Assembly (NCBI RefSeq): GCF_001028705.1
Contig: NZ_CP011770.1
Coordinates: 1,677,501 to 1,741,500 of the forward strand
Direction of reading: 5' to 3'
Source: Croceicoccus naphthovorans
Lineage (GTDB): Bacteria; Pseudomonadota; Alphaproteobacteria; Sphingomonadales; Sphingomonadaceae
Length of the DNA: 64,000 nucleotides
Made by a program: the position numbers and the translations under genes. Positions 35,803-43,661 of this stretch are shown one piece after another. The notes below the pieces were generated by a model. That model made no database searches, was not told the DNA's origin, and saw only the letters and a program-made list of their open reading frames with translations. Position 1 is the first letter of the stretch. Each line of letters starts with the position of its first letter.

Positions 35803-36696
35803 ATGCGGGAAGCTGTGGCTCATCTCCGGGCCTGCCACGGGATGAGCGAACGGCGGGCGTGCCGTGTCATCGATGCCGATCGCAAGAGCGTGCGTTACCG
35901 TTCCACCCGGGACGATGATGCGGGTCTGCGTGAGAAGCTGCGCGAGCTGGCCAACCAGCGCCGCCGGTTCGGCTATCGCCGTCTGCATATCCTGCTGCGC
36001 CGTGAGGGGATCATGATCAACCGGAAGAAGACCCAGCGGCTCTACAAGGAGGAGGGTCTGGCGGTGAGGCGGCGACGCAGCCGCAGGCGTGCTGTCGGGA
36101 CCAGATCTCCTGCTCCGGTTCTGGCCCTGCCGAACCAGCGCTGGAGCCTCGACTTCGTGCACGACCAGATGGCGTCGGGCAGGAGGTTCCGTGTGCTCAA
36201 CGTGGTCGATGACGTGACCCGGGAGTGCCTGGCAGCGGTGCCGGACACGTCGATCTCTGGTCGCCGTGTCGTTCGCGAGCTGACCGAGCTGATCGCCCAG
36301 CGTGGCAAGCCCGGCATGATCGTCAGCGACAACGGAACCGAGCTCACCAGCAACGCCGTGCTGGCATGGTGCGGCGAGATCGGCGTCGAGTGGCATTATA
36401 TCGCGCCCGGAAGGCCGATGCAGAACGGCTATGTCGAGAGCTTCAACGGTCGCATGCGGGACGAACTGCTCAACGAGACGCTGTTCTTGAGCATGGCCCA
36501 TGCCCGTGTCGAGATCGCTGCCTGGGTGGATGATTACAACCGGGAGCGACCGCACTCATCGCTTGGCTACGCAACACCGGCGGCGTTCGCCGCCGAACTG
36601 AATAAGCAATGGCCTGCTTCGCTACGCCCTACGGGCTCCGCTACGCAGGCCATTGCTTCAACCGCGCTTATGCGCAAAACAACCGCCCGGCTCTAA
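35803..36696 (+). CDS. IS3-family transposase OrfB (DDE integrase domain)
   Basis: A 297-residue rve-type domain. Visible catalytic residues are Asp in '[12 protein letters not shown]', Asp in '[14 protein letters not shown]' and Glu in '[16 protein letters not shown]', with the family '[15 protein letters not shown]' region before them. It is normally made as an extension of OrfA by -1 frameshifting at 35779-35785; the ATG at 35803 may serve weakly. The last ~30 codons run through a long inverted repeat. Confidence 0.92.
   Translation: MREAVAHLRACHGMSERRACRVIDADRKSVRYRSTRDDDAGLREKLRELANQRRRFGYRRLHILLRREGIMINRKKTQRLYKEEGLAVRRRRSRRRAVGTRSPAPVLALPNQRWSLDFVHDQMASGRRFRVLNVVDDVTRECLAAVPDTSISGRRVVRELTELIAQRGKPGMIVSDNGTELTSNAVLAWCGEIGVEWHYIAPGRPMQNGYVESFNGRMRDELLNETLFLSMAHARVEIAAWVDDYNRERPHSSLGYATPAAFAAELNKQWPASLRPTGSATQAIASTALMRKTTARL
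36604..36658. repeat. Long hairpin inside the end of OrfB
   Basis: AAGCAATGGCCTGC at 36604-36617 pairs exactly with GCAGGCCATTGCTT at 36645-36658, and much of the interior also pairs. It could limit transcription or translation through the 3' end of the IS, or be a small palindromic insertion. Confidence 0.5.
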
Positions 36697-36728
36697 TCCC
36701 AGCTGGGGGAAAGCTGGGGGTCACGTCA

Positions 36729-37053
36729 ATTGGCCGGGCTTCAGAACGCTTATTCGTTGGAGGGGGAGTGATTTGCCCTCTCTTGCTTCGCCATTGGATA
36801 GTGGAGGGTCAAAGCCGACCTCAATATCAAACGCGGTTGCATTCCCGGTGTTCTCAACCGTGATGTCCAAGTGAATAGTGGACCAAGGGTTAGGCACAAT
36901 CGTTGCAACCACTTGCGGCTGCATCGCGGCATCGGCCATTCGCTTCGTTTCAACCGCTAGCACCCTTGTGACGCGCCAGAGCGCGAACGTAGCCAACGCA
37001 GTTGCCAAGGTGCCGAACAATGTACCGAAAACGGCAAAGGTATTTTGATCCAT
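36729..37053 (-). pseudogene. Membrane-anchored protein cut by the IS3-family element
   Basis: ATG at 37053 begins 'MDQNTFAVFGTLFGTLATAL', one membrane helix, then a charged stretch and a beta-rich domain ('VVATIVPNPWSTIHLDITVENTGNATAF' core 'WSTIHLDITVENTGNATAF'). After 108 codons the frame runs into the IS end and stops within a few codons. The likely C-terminus remains at 35404-35458. This kind of protein is common in phage and plasmid DNA but has no known function. A longer frame to 37383 exists but covers the repeat region and is not coding in appearance. Confidence 0.6.
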
Positions 37054-37095
37054 GCGAATATGATTGGCTCGCTTGGTGGGTAAGGCAAGCCCCGA

Positions 37096-37377
37096 GTTAT
37101 TCGGCGAATAACCCCTAACCGTTCGAAAAACCGAAAAGCGCAGAATCCCGCCAAAAAACGACCCGATTTTGAGGGTTTTTCTAGAAATGAGCCAATCCGA
37201 TGGGCGGCCACTTTCATATCTAAAGCCCCAACTGCGGATGCAACGAGAGAGCTGATGCGAACACCAAAGATTCAGACAAAAGGATATTTTAGAATAACCT
37301 AAGAAAATCGCCTCATTTTTGGCAGATTTTTGGGGGTTTGGGTTTTTCGAAAGGTTGGGGGTTATTCGCCGAATAAC
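37096..37377. repeat. Inverted repeat with two 17-bp palindromes (candidate origin or operator)
   Basis: GTTATTCGGCGAATAAC at 37096-37112 and GTTATTCGCCGAATAAC at 37361-37377 are each palindromic. Together with the adjoining ~20 bases (AACCCCTAACC-TTCGAAAAACC type) they form an inverted repeat of about 37 bp separated by about 210 bp. A further GAATAACC half-site lies near 37294. The region is AT-richer than its surroundings and sits between the DUF3987 primase-like gene and the membrane protein gene, where a replication origin or a shared operator would be expected. Confidence 0.5.
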
Positions 37378-37379
37378 CT

Positions 37380-39521
37380 TCACCCCGTCACGTATTGCGT
37401 TGCCAATATCCTAAGGCCCGGCCGACCGCCTTTCGGGCCAGTGCCAATTGCGGGCTTCAAGATTATCCCGCGGGCCTCCAGCCGCTTAAGCGCTCCATCC
37501 AGCATTGCGTCGGTATGCTTTGCGACGCCGCGTTTCTCCAAAAGCTTGGACCACGCAATCCCGTCCGGCCCCGCGTCTACAACATGGCGCTCCATCGTCT
37601 TCACCAACATTTCAAAGTCGGAACCGGCCATGTTCTCACGAGCGCCCTTCTCAACGGTCGCGATGGAGGCCCGGATCAGTTCCCAAGCCCAATGGATGTC
37701 CCGTTCACCAACACGCGCATTCAGACCATCGCGAGCAAGTGCCCTGATCGTTGCCACCTTGAGGCAGTTTTCGGCGGCACGGCCCGCAATATCACCGCGG
37801 CCAGCATCAACCGCATCGACTTGTGTGAGCAATACCGCGCGCCATGTGTCCTCCCCGCCTTCGCCCCAAGGAACGACTTGCATTTGCGGCTGGCGGTAAG
37901 GGTCGCGTGCGGCACCACCGCTCAAGTTGCCTTTGGATGTATCAGCATAGGTGGCTGTCAGAGCCGCTCTCAATTCGGCAGGGACTTCCAGCCGCTTGGG
38001 GTCGGCGTTGACCTCACCGGGCTTGCCACCGCGAACAACGATCCAACGATTTACGAACCCGCCCGTTAAGTTGCCTTCGGTGAGCGCCTCAAAAAAACCG
38101 GCGACCGTCGCGCATCCGAGAAGCGAAAGGTGCGGAGCGTAAATTGGCGCCGCCGCCTTGTCGGCATTGTCCGCATCGACCTTTTGCTTGCCGGACCAAC
38201 GCGCGTCCGCGCGCGACTTACTGTAAAGTTCGAGCATAGCTTTGCGCAGGGTGCGGGAATGCGCGGCGGCATTCCGATGTTGCGCGGCCCCAATGAATTC
38301 CGAAACCTCGTCAATGCACGCCAGAAAGTTTGGGCGACTGCGAAGGGCCAATTCGATTGCGGAGTCCGAGGTGAAATCGCCCGCACCAATCAAAAACTCC
38401 AGCTTCGCAGCCCCAAGCAATGCTTGCGGCGCCCCAATGACAGCCTCCTTTCCGCCACCCGTCTCAGCGAGCCCGATAACATATAGGTTCAGCCCGGCAG
38501 CGGTGGGTGTCGTGAAGCGGCGCGAATATACGGGCGCAAGAGTAGCGAGGGCGACAAGGGAGGCAAACTCGGGCACCGGCCGAAATGCATAATCGACGCT
38601 CCAGCGCGCGAGGTCGCCCAACAGGCCCGGCTCCCGATCTAAGTCGAAGGATTCCGGGATACCGCCCTCACACCATTCAACCCACCACTGCGGCGGCTGG
38701 GCATTTGCGGGATATGGCCCATCCTCAAGGCAGGACTCCCGCTGGTGAATTTCTTCGATGGCAGCAAGCGCGGCCTTTCGAGCACAAATCGCAAGTTTCG
38801 GGTCCGCTTCAATCCCGCGCCGTTTTGAAGCTGCGAGGGCAATCTCTACGGAGTCTTCGACGCTGTGTTCGGCCATCCTAGCAAGTGTGGCCGCATGGTT
38901 CGAGACGGCCTCATGCGCATCGGTCAAATTTGCGGAATACGCTTCGTCCTCAATCTCGCGAAGTCGCCCCTTGAATCCACCTCGCTGCCTCCAGCCGTCA
39001 CGCGCAGAAGCTATTGCCAAACTTTCTACGTTCATCGACCCTTGGTATCCGGCCTTAAACATCGCATCGACCGCAGAGCGCGCCGCCTCCGGTATGCTGA
39101 CGGGCAGGGTACGCGCTATTTGGCCAGCCAGCGAGGCTGTCGCCCCATCAATGGCTGGCGCGTCTCCATCGGCGAGATTCCGAGCAGCTAGCGGCGCCAA
39201 TACATTGGCGAGGTCTTTGGCACTTTGGGGCGGCACGGCCGTTAGAACGAGGCTTGCCTCACACCCGCGATAAAACTCACCGTGCAGATACTCTTGGACC
39301 TGCTGACAACGTGCGCCTTTGAACCAAGTCAATTCCGACAACGCGGCATCAAGGTCAGAGCGCCAAGCCCACTCGGGATCACACCCCCGGCCGGCAAGGT
39401 AAGTCAGTTCTGCAAGGCCCGAGAGCCTCTTAATCGTGCCGCCCTTAGCAAAGGGTTGAAGAATCGCGCAGAAGTCATCCGAACCGCCTTCGCTGGCGGT
39501 TTGCTGCACCGTATCGTTCAT
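37380..39521 (-). CDS. DUF3987-like primase/helicase-type protein
   Basis: A 713-residue protein. The C-terminal half matches the DUF3987 ATPase layout found in phage and plasmid replication proteins: 'LNLYVIGLAETGGGKEAVIG' (P-loop-like but G-G-G-K-E, with Glu after the Lys instead of Ser/Thr), 'NFLACIDEVSEFIGAAQH' (Walker B-like D-E) and 'LSLLGCATVAGFFEALTEGN', then a winged-helix-like end. The N-terminal ~250 residues show no primase motif I can identify. It is the only replication-type gene in the element, and its 3' end abuts the palindrome region. Confidence 0.72.
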   Translation of the reverse strand: MNDTVQQTASEGGSDDFCAILQPFAKGGTIKRLSGLAELTYLAGRGCDPEWAWRSDLDAALSELTWFKGARCQQVQEYLHGEFYRGCEASLVLTAVPPQSAKDLANVLAPLAARNLADGDAPAIDGATASLAGQIARTLPVSIPEAARSAVDAMFKAGYQGSMNVESLAIASARDGWRQRGGFKGRLREIEDEAYSANLTDAHEAVSNHAATLARMAEHSVEDSVEIALAASKRRGIEADPKLAICARKAALAAIEEIHQRESCLEDGPYPANAQPPQWWVEWCEGGIPESFDLDREPGLLGDLARWSVDYAFRPVPEFASLVALATLAPVYSRRFTTPTAAGLNLYVIGLAETGGGKEAVIGAPQALLGAAKLEFLIGAGDFTSDSAIELALRSRPNFLACIDEVSEFIGAAQHRNAAAHSRTLRKAMLELYSKSRADARWSGKQKVDADNADKAAAPIYAPHLSLLGCATVAGFFEALTEGNLTGGFVNRWIVVRGGKPGEVNADPKRLEVPAELRAALTATYADTSKGNLSGGAARDPYRQPQMQVVPWGEGGEDTWRAVLLTQVDAVDAGRGDIAGRAAENCLKVATIRALARDGLNARVGERDIHWAWELIRASIATVEKGARENMAGSDFEMLVKTMERHVVDAGPDGIAWSKLLEKRGVAKHTDAMLDGALKRLEARGIILKPAIGTGPKGGRPGLRILATQYVTG

Positions 39522-39538
39522 ATTGTTCGCCTTTGATG

Positions 39539-39574
39539 CGCGCCGCCGGTCCCTTTCCCGGCGGCGCGTTTTTT
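39539..39574 (+). terminator. Strong intrinsic terminator on the plus strand
   Basis: CGCGCCGCCGG at 39539-39549 pairs with CCGGCGGCGCG at 39558-39568, followed by six T on the plus strand. It lies in the gap between the DUF3987 start and the end of the upstream gene. Since the element's own genes are all on the minus strand, it would stop an antisense or unknown plus-strand transcript. Confidence 0.75.
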
Positions 39575-39871
39575 CATTTGGTCGGAAAGAGGCGCTCGCC
39601 TTTGAGGCCGATCAGCGTGATTACGTCGCTGAATCGTCCGCCGGGAATCTCGCCGGGAATGTGTCGTTCCGCATCAATCTGCACCGACTGCAACCTCTTT
39701 GTGAAGCCACCCTCACGAGGGATCATCTCGCCGGTGTCGGGGTGCTGCCGGTATTGAGACGGCGTATTGCCAGCCGCATCTACCCAAACTTCACGCTGCT
39801 CAAATTTGGCTGGAATGACGCGATTTGGAATCGTGCGATGCAGTGCCTCGCCATCGGTGACACCTCGCAAA
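39574..39871 (-). pseudogene. 3' part of the IS-interrupted 232-residue gene
   Basis: Residues 'VTDGEALHRTIPNRVIPAKF' to the end '...GERLFPTK' continue the frame broken at 40919. Joining the two flanks after removing the IS and one duplicate restores 232 codons plus stop. This part is beta-rich and charged with 'HPDTGEMIPREGG' and 'IDAERHIPGEIPGGRFSD'. I do not recognise the family. Confidence 0.65.
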
Positions 39872-40918
39872 GGCTTTGTTGCATATCAAAGTGATGGATT
39901 CCCTTGAGGAATCGGAAGACGTAGATGGTCGGGATGCCCAAGCCGACGCCCACGAAGTATCGCACGACCAACTGGCCCGAGTATAACGCTGCGCTGAAGA
40001 GGCGCGGGTCGCTGGAGGTTTGGTTTGATCCTGGGATGGCGTGGTTTGCGGTTCCGGACGGGCGTGCAGGACGTCCGCTGCGCTTTTCCGCTCAGGCGAT
40101 CGAGTTTTGCCTGACGCTGAAGGGGTTGTTCCAGCTTCCTTTGCGTCAGGTGACGGGGCTGGTCCAAAGCCTGCTCAGGATGACGGGTCTGGACTGGCCC
40201 GTACCGGATTATACGACACTGTGCCGCCGCCAGCGGACCTTGCCGGTGGAGTTGGGCGGACGCCCCAGTTCAGGCGGCCTGCACCTTCTGGTGGACAGCA
40301 CCGGTATCAAGATGATGGGCGAAGGCGAGTGGAAGACGAGGAAGCACGGCGCGTCCCGGCGTCGCCAGTGGCGCAAGGTGCATATCGGGATCGACGCCGG
40401 GACCCTCGACATCCGGGCGATTGAAGGGACGACCAATGCCGCCGGCGATGCGCCGACCCTGCCGGACCTGCTGGCGCAGATCCCGGACGAAGAGCGGATC
40501 GTCAGCGTCGGTGGCGACGGTGCCTATGACACCAAAGACTGCCATGCGGCCATTGCCGAACGCGGCGCCGATCCGATCATCCCGGTTCGCCGCAACGGCC
40601 GATCATGGACAAAGGACGGTCCCGGCGTCGATGCCCGCAATGAGACGCTGCGGGCGATGAAATATCTGGGTCGGACAATCTGGAAGAAGTGGAGCGGCTA
40701 TCATCGCCGCAGTCTGGTCGAAACCAAAATGCACTGCTTCAAGCTGCTGGGCTCCCGCCTCGCAGCGCGCACCTTTGAGCGTCAGATAACCGAGCTCAAA
40801 GTCCGTGCCGCAATCCTCAATCGCTTCTCACAAATAGGAACGCCCAATACCGTCCGCGTCGTATAATATTATCAAGTAATCATAGGTTTAAGGCATTCCA
40901 ACGTTATGCAACAAAGCC
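39872..40918 (+). mobile_element. IS903-like IS5-family element, 1047 bp, with 9-bp target duplication
   Basis: The terminal inverted repeat is GGCTTTGTTGCATA at both ends (39872-39885 and complement 40905-40918), matching the style of IS903 ends. The flanks CCTCGCAAA at 39863-39871 and 40919-40927 are identical, a perfect 9-bp target duplication, so the insertion is recent. It splits a minus-strand gene. Confidence 0.93.
39925..40866 (+). CDS. IS5-family (IS903 group) transposase
   Basis: A 313-residue DDE transposase. It opens 'PKPTPTKYRTTNWPEYNAAL', typical of IS903-group enzymes. Catalytic residues appear in 'LHLLVDSTGIKMMGEGEWKT' (Asp), 'VSVGGDGAYDTKDCHAAIAE' (Asp) and 'RRSLVETKMHCFKLLGSRLA' (Glu, in the Y-2-R-3-E context). 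ATG at 39934 is an equally possible start. The gene is intact, so the element may be active. Confidence 0.93.
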   Translation: MVGMPKPTPTKYRTTNWPEYNAALKRRGSLEVWFDPGMAWFAVPDGRAGRPLRFSAQAIEFCLTLKGLFQLPLRQVTGLVQSLLRMTGLDWPVPDYTTLCRRQRTLPVELGGRPSSGGLHLLVDSTGIKMMGEGEWKTRKHGASRRRQWRKVHIGIDAGTLDIRAIEGTTNAAGDAPTLPDLLAQIPDEERIVSVGGDGAYDTKDCHAAIAERGADPIIPVRRNGRSWTKDGPGVDARNETLRAMKYLGRTIWKKWSGYHRRSLVETKMHCFKLLGSRLAARTFERQITELKVRAAILNRFSQIGTPNTVRVV

Positions 40919-41328
40919 CCTCGCAAACCAAATTCTCTGGCAAGCTTGTTGACATCGTCGGCACGCTTCCGGTGGTCGGCTAGCCAGTTCAGTTCCGCAG
41001 CGGCTGAACGTGCCAGTTTGTCGAATTTGCGCAGCCGCGTCGGTGCCTCTCGTTCTGCCTCGCGCCGATATGCTTCGATCAGATTTCGAGCGTCTTCCTT
41101 TGCCGCGTCGGCCTCGGCCTTGGCCGCTAACTCGCGCGCTCCGGAAAGCGCCTCAAGCGCGGCCGCCTCTTTGCCCTCCAGTGTCTTGATGTCCTCGTTG
41201 ATTGCAAACCTATCGTCCGCATCTAGGTCCGGCCGAATACGGTCACGTGCGGTTTCCAACTCCGCACGAAATTCAGCGAGCCGACGTTCGGCCTTTTCAA
41301 CTGGCGAAAGGAGAATGCCCATCGTCAC
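40919..41328 (-). pseudogene. 5' part of the IS-interrupted 232-residue gene
   Basis: ATG at 41328 begins 'MTMGILLSPVEKAERRLAEF' and continues as a long charged helix (coiled coil) rich in Ala, Glu, Lys and Arg to 'KLAREFGLRG', where the IS903-like element interrupts it. Its start overlaps the upstream HTH gene by four bases. The whole gene would encode a coiled-coil N-terminus and a beta-rich C-terminus of unknown function. Confidence 0.65.
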
Positions 41329-41579
41329 GCCTCCACCGGTTGGCCAATCAGGTCGGCAATGACCATTTGCTCGGCGGGCGTAAATTCTGTGCGGTTTGCG
41401 CGAACTCGGGTGCCGGCGGGAATCCGCCCATCACGCCCAAGGCGCCACAATACCGTGCGGCTCACGCCTAGAGTGTCTGCCAATTCGCTCCGTGAGCGAT
41501 GCTTTGAGAAATCCAACACGTCTTTGCCTTTCACTGTTTCCGTCGCTCCGTTGCAGCGAACGGTTACAATGATGCACAA
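41325..41579 (-). CDS. Small HTH protein
   Basis: An 84-residue protein with a helix-turn-helix 'RSRSELADTLGVSRTVLWRL' (about residues 28-47) and 'RIPAGTRVRANRTEFTPAEQ' after it, reminiscent of excisionase/AlpA-like regulators of satellites and prophages. The TTG start is the only one retaining the N-terminal strand. It is the first gene after the integrase cluster and could control excision or the replication genes. It overlaps the next gene by four bases. Confidence 0.6.
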   Translation of the reverse strand: MCIIVTVRCNGATETVKGKDVLDFSKHRSRSELADTLGVSRTVLWRLGRDGRIPAGTRVRANRTEFTPAEQMVIADLIGQPVEA

Positions 41580-41755
41580 AGATAACTTACTGTGAAGACA
41601 CGGTTTTTTGCCGGGTATTGACTGCCGTTGTCGGACAAGGCCGGATGCATACGGACGCAGCCGGACGCCGAGTTTCAGAAAGAGTGCAGGCCGGTTAGTG
41701 ATTCGCGATGGAAGATTTTTGATCTTGGAGCAGATTTATCCACTGCTCCAACGCC

Positions 41756-41875
41756 TTAAGGGGCGAGCAAAAGCCCGCCAATGACAAGCACCGATAACGT
41801 CGTCATGACTGCCAGCCGCATTGTGAGGGTGCGAACAGCGCCGCGGATGTCATTTCGAGTTGCTACATTGGACAT
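41756..41875 (-). CDS. Small membrane protein, 39 residues
   Basis: ATG at 41875 with AAGGAT before it encodes 39 residues: a basic N-terminus ('TRNDIRGAVRTLTMRL') and one membrane helix ('AVMTTLSVLVIGGLLLAP'). It lies between the 107-residue gene and the HTH gene, on the same strand. I do not recognise it. The 175 bases beyond it (41,580-41,755) hold no gene and likely contain the promoter for the HTH gene. Confidence 0.5.
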   Translation of the reverse strand: MSNVATRNDIRGAVRTLTMRLAVMTTLSVLVIGGLLLAP

Positions 41876-41909
41876 TGGCATCCTTTCGCGCCGTTGCTCG
41901 GCATTCCCG

Positions 41910-42233
41910 TCAATCCCAAAGCCGCAACGTCTTGCGTCCTTCGACCGGGGGCGGCGACGGTTTTTGACACGCCTCCAATCGCCGATTGAACTCCGCGATC
42001 ATTCCATCCGTCATGACGGACGGCAAGCCCGACGCCATCTTTGCGGAGTCTCGCGCATATACGAAAACTCCGTCGCACCGCCCATCATCTGTATCGGTCC
42101 AAATGTTGCGCTTGGGCGGTGGAGGGCAAGCCGCCTCAATCTGCTCCCGTGGAACCGACCCCAAACCCTGCATCGCAGCCGTGCAGACGGCCAACGGATC
42201 GACCGCAGCGGCCGCGAGATAAACTATGAACAT
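41910..42233 (-). CDS. Small protein after the integrase
   Basis: A 107-residue protein starting at an ATG that directly follows the integrase stop (TGA and ATG overlap region), so it is likely coupled. The start 'MFIVYLAAAAVDPLAVC' is hydrophobic and may be a short signal; four Cys ('AVCTAAMQG', 'IEAACPPPPK', 'GRCDGVFVYA', 'RRLEACQK') could form disulfides if exported. I do not recognise the family. Confidence 0.55.
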   Translation of the reverse strand: MFIVYLAAAAVDPLAVCTAAMQGLGSVPREQIEAACPPPPKRNIWTDTDDGRCDGVFVYARDSAKMASGLPSVMTDGMIAEFNRRLEACQKPSPPPVEGRKTLRLWD

Positions 42234-43430
42234 TCAACCCCCCGATTCTGACGCGTGCCCAATGGGTCCGCCGACAACGTAGGCGCTCCAAGCGTCCATC
42301 AATTCGCGCCGCTTCGCCAATGCTGTCCCTCGTCGGTAAGCCCGTTCGACCGAATTTCCGACCAAATGCGCAAGCGCCATTTCCACCACTTCGCGCGGGT
42401 GGCTGGTTTCCTCACCGGCCCAATCGCGGAAGCTGGAGCGGAAACCGTGCACCGTGAACTCGTCCACCTCCATGCGGCGGAGTAACATAGCCATCGCCAT
42501 TTGACTCAACGGCTTGCCTGTCCGGCCGGGGAATATGGGCGCGTCGGGCTCGGCCCCGAATACGGCCATGGCGCGCAAGACTACGAGCGCGGGTTCGGAA
42601 AGCGGCACAACGTGCTCTAGCCCCATTTTCATCCGCTCTTTCGGAACGGTCCACGTTTTGGCCTCAAGGTCAACCTCGGCCCACGTGGCGTGGAGCACTT
42701 CCGACGTTCGCGCAGCCGTATGGATGAGGAACTCCAGCGCCCGCCCGGCCACGGAATGCCGCTTCTTAACGCCAGCGACGAAATCAGGCACTTGCGCATA
42801 TGGCATTGCGGGATGGTGGCGCACTTTGGACCGCTTGTTGTGGCTCGGGAGCACGTGCTGGAGGTTGCCTCGCCACCGTGCCGGGTTTTCGCCAGAGCGA
42901 TGGCCGTTGACCTTTGCAAAGTCCAACACTCGCTCGATGCGACCGCGGAGGCGGCTGGCCGTTTCCGGCTTCTCGCCCCAAATTGGCGCGAGAACTTCAA
43001 CGATCTCGGTCGCACCAACTTGGTCAACGGGAAGCGACCATATGGGCTGGCAATAGCCCTCAAGCGTGCTCCGCCATTGCTTCTTGTGTTTGTCGTTCTT
43101 CCAACCCATTTCGAGCGAGGCGATTAGATCGGTGGCCGATTCACCAAAGGTCGGAACAACTGTCGACGGTGCGGGCTCGGCTAGGGGGTCAATCCCATCC
43201 CTGACTTTGCGCCTTAACTCGTCCCGCTTATCGCGTGCCTCATGTAGCGAGACCAAATGGACCGGACCGAGCCCAGCCTCACGGCGTCGGCCCTGCCATT
43301 GATAAATGAACGACCACGAGCGCGAGTTCTTCCTGACGTTGAGGTAAAGCCCACCTCCGTCGGCGTGAAGTCCCACCTTTTTTAGCGTCTCAACGCTTTT
43401 CACAGTCAGCCGATCACGTGGCCTTGCCAT
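42234..43430 (-). CDS. Tyrosine integrase of the tRNA-Ser element
   Basis: A 398-residue P4-type integrase with the DUF4102 N-terminal arm-binding domain ('KKVGLHADGGGLYLNVRKNS'), an SAM-like core-binding domain, and the catalytic domain: Arg in 'HTAARTSEVLHATWAEVDLE', H-x-x-R in 'FTVHGFRSSFRDWAGEET', the second His in 'ALAHLVGNSVERAY' and Tyr at its end. It lies next to the tRNA whose 3' end forms the att core, as usual for such islands, and should catalyse integration and excision. Confidence 0.93.
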   Translation of the reverse strand: MARPRDRLTVKSVETLKKVGLHADGGGLYLNVRKNSRSWSFIYQWQGRRREAGLGPVHLVSLHEARDKRDELRRKVRDGIDPLAEPAPSTVVPTFGESATDLIASLEMGWKNDKHKKQWRSTLEGYCQPIWSLPVDQVGATEIVEVLAPIWGEKPETASRLRGRIERVLDFAKVNGHRSGENPARWRGNLQHVLPSHNKRSKVRHHPAMPYAQVPDFVAGVKKRHSVAGRALEFLIHTAARTSEVLHATWAEVDLEAKTWTVPKERMKMGLEHVVPLSEPALVVLRAMAVFGAEPDAPIFPGRTGKPLSQMAMAMLLRRMEVDEFTVHGFRSSFRDWAGEETSHPREVVEMALAHLVGNSVERAYRRGTALAKRRELMDAWSAYVVGGPIGHASESGG

Positions 43431-43468
43431 TTGTCATACCCGGCAAATTGTCGATGGTTAGGGCATAT

Positions 43469-43509
43469 TTTAGGGTTCGATTTTACTCAACCCTAAAGCA
43501 ATCCCTAAA
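43469..43509. promoter_or_regulatory. Candidate integrase arm sites near the tRNA end
   Basis: Three CCCTAAA heptamers (43469-43475 as complement, 43491-43497, 43503-43509) lie between the integrase start and the att core. Two more lie near the other junction (29683, 29734). The arrangement suggests arm-type binding sites, and possibly integrase autoregulation since its promoter overlaps them. Confidence 0.45.
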
Positions 43510-43645
43510 TCCGGCGCGCGATTGAGGGTCGGCGCAATTTCACGCTTTGGCGACAAGGCTCATGCAAATTGCCCTATAAGATGATGAATAATAGCCGTTT
43601 TATTGCCGGGTATTAGGCGCAAACAGACATAACCGGATGGTTGTT

Positions 43646-43661
43646 TGGCGGACAGGGTGGG
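43646..43661. repeat. tRNA-proximal att site
   Basis: TGGCGGACAGGGTGGG, identical to 29593-29608. On the minus strand it reads as the 3' acceptor end and CCA of tRNA-Ser. Insertion here keeps the tRNA intact. Confidence 0.88.

Larger units (their letters stand above)
35459..36728 (+). mobile_element. IS3-family insertion sequence, 1270 bp
   Basis: Ends are imperfect inverted repeats starting TGACGTGACCCCC at both sides (35459-35471 and complement 36716-36728) and continuing with similar TTTCC/CCAG text. It carries two overlapping frames, a DDE transposase made by frameshifting, as in IS3 members. No direct target duplication is evident next to these ends (flanks GCGA and ATTG), so exact borders may differ by a few bases or one side may have recombined. 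Confidence 0.85.
29593..43661. mobile_element. ~14 kb integrative element in tRNA-Ser with a tail-only phage gene set
   Basis: Bounded by a 16-bp direct repeat and integrated at a tRNA-Ser(UGA) 3' end, with a tyrosine integrase beside the intact tRNA. All genes of the element itself are on the minus strand: integrase, two small proteins, an HTH protein, a 232-residue protein (broken by an IS), a DUF3987 protein, a membrane protein (broken by an IS), two paralogous HTH proteins, a tail chaperone, a 167-residue protein, a tape measure, a gpD hub and a 96-residue protein. No capsid, portal, terminase, sheath, tube or lysis gene is seen. This fits a satellite-like element or a decayed prophage. 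Confidence 0.85.

Noticed and set aside
37054..37383. N-terminal extension of the membrane protein gene up to 37383
   Set aside because: It would translate through the inverted repeat and palindromes; ATG 37053 gives a sensible membrane start.
29593..43661. Tailocin (phage-tail bacteriocin)
   Set aside because: No sheath, tube, baseplate, fibre or lysis genes, so no working particle could be made from this set.
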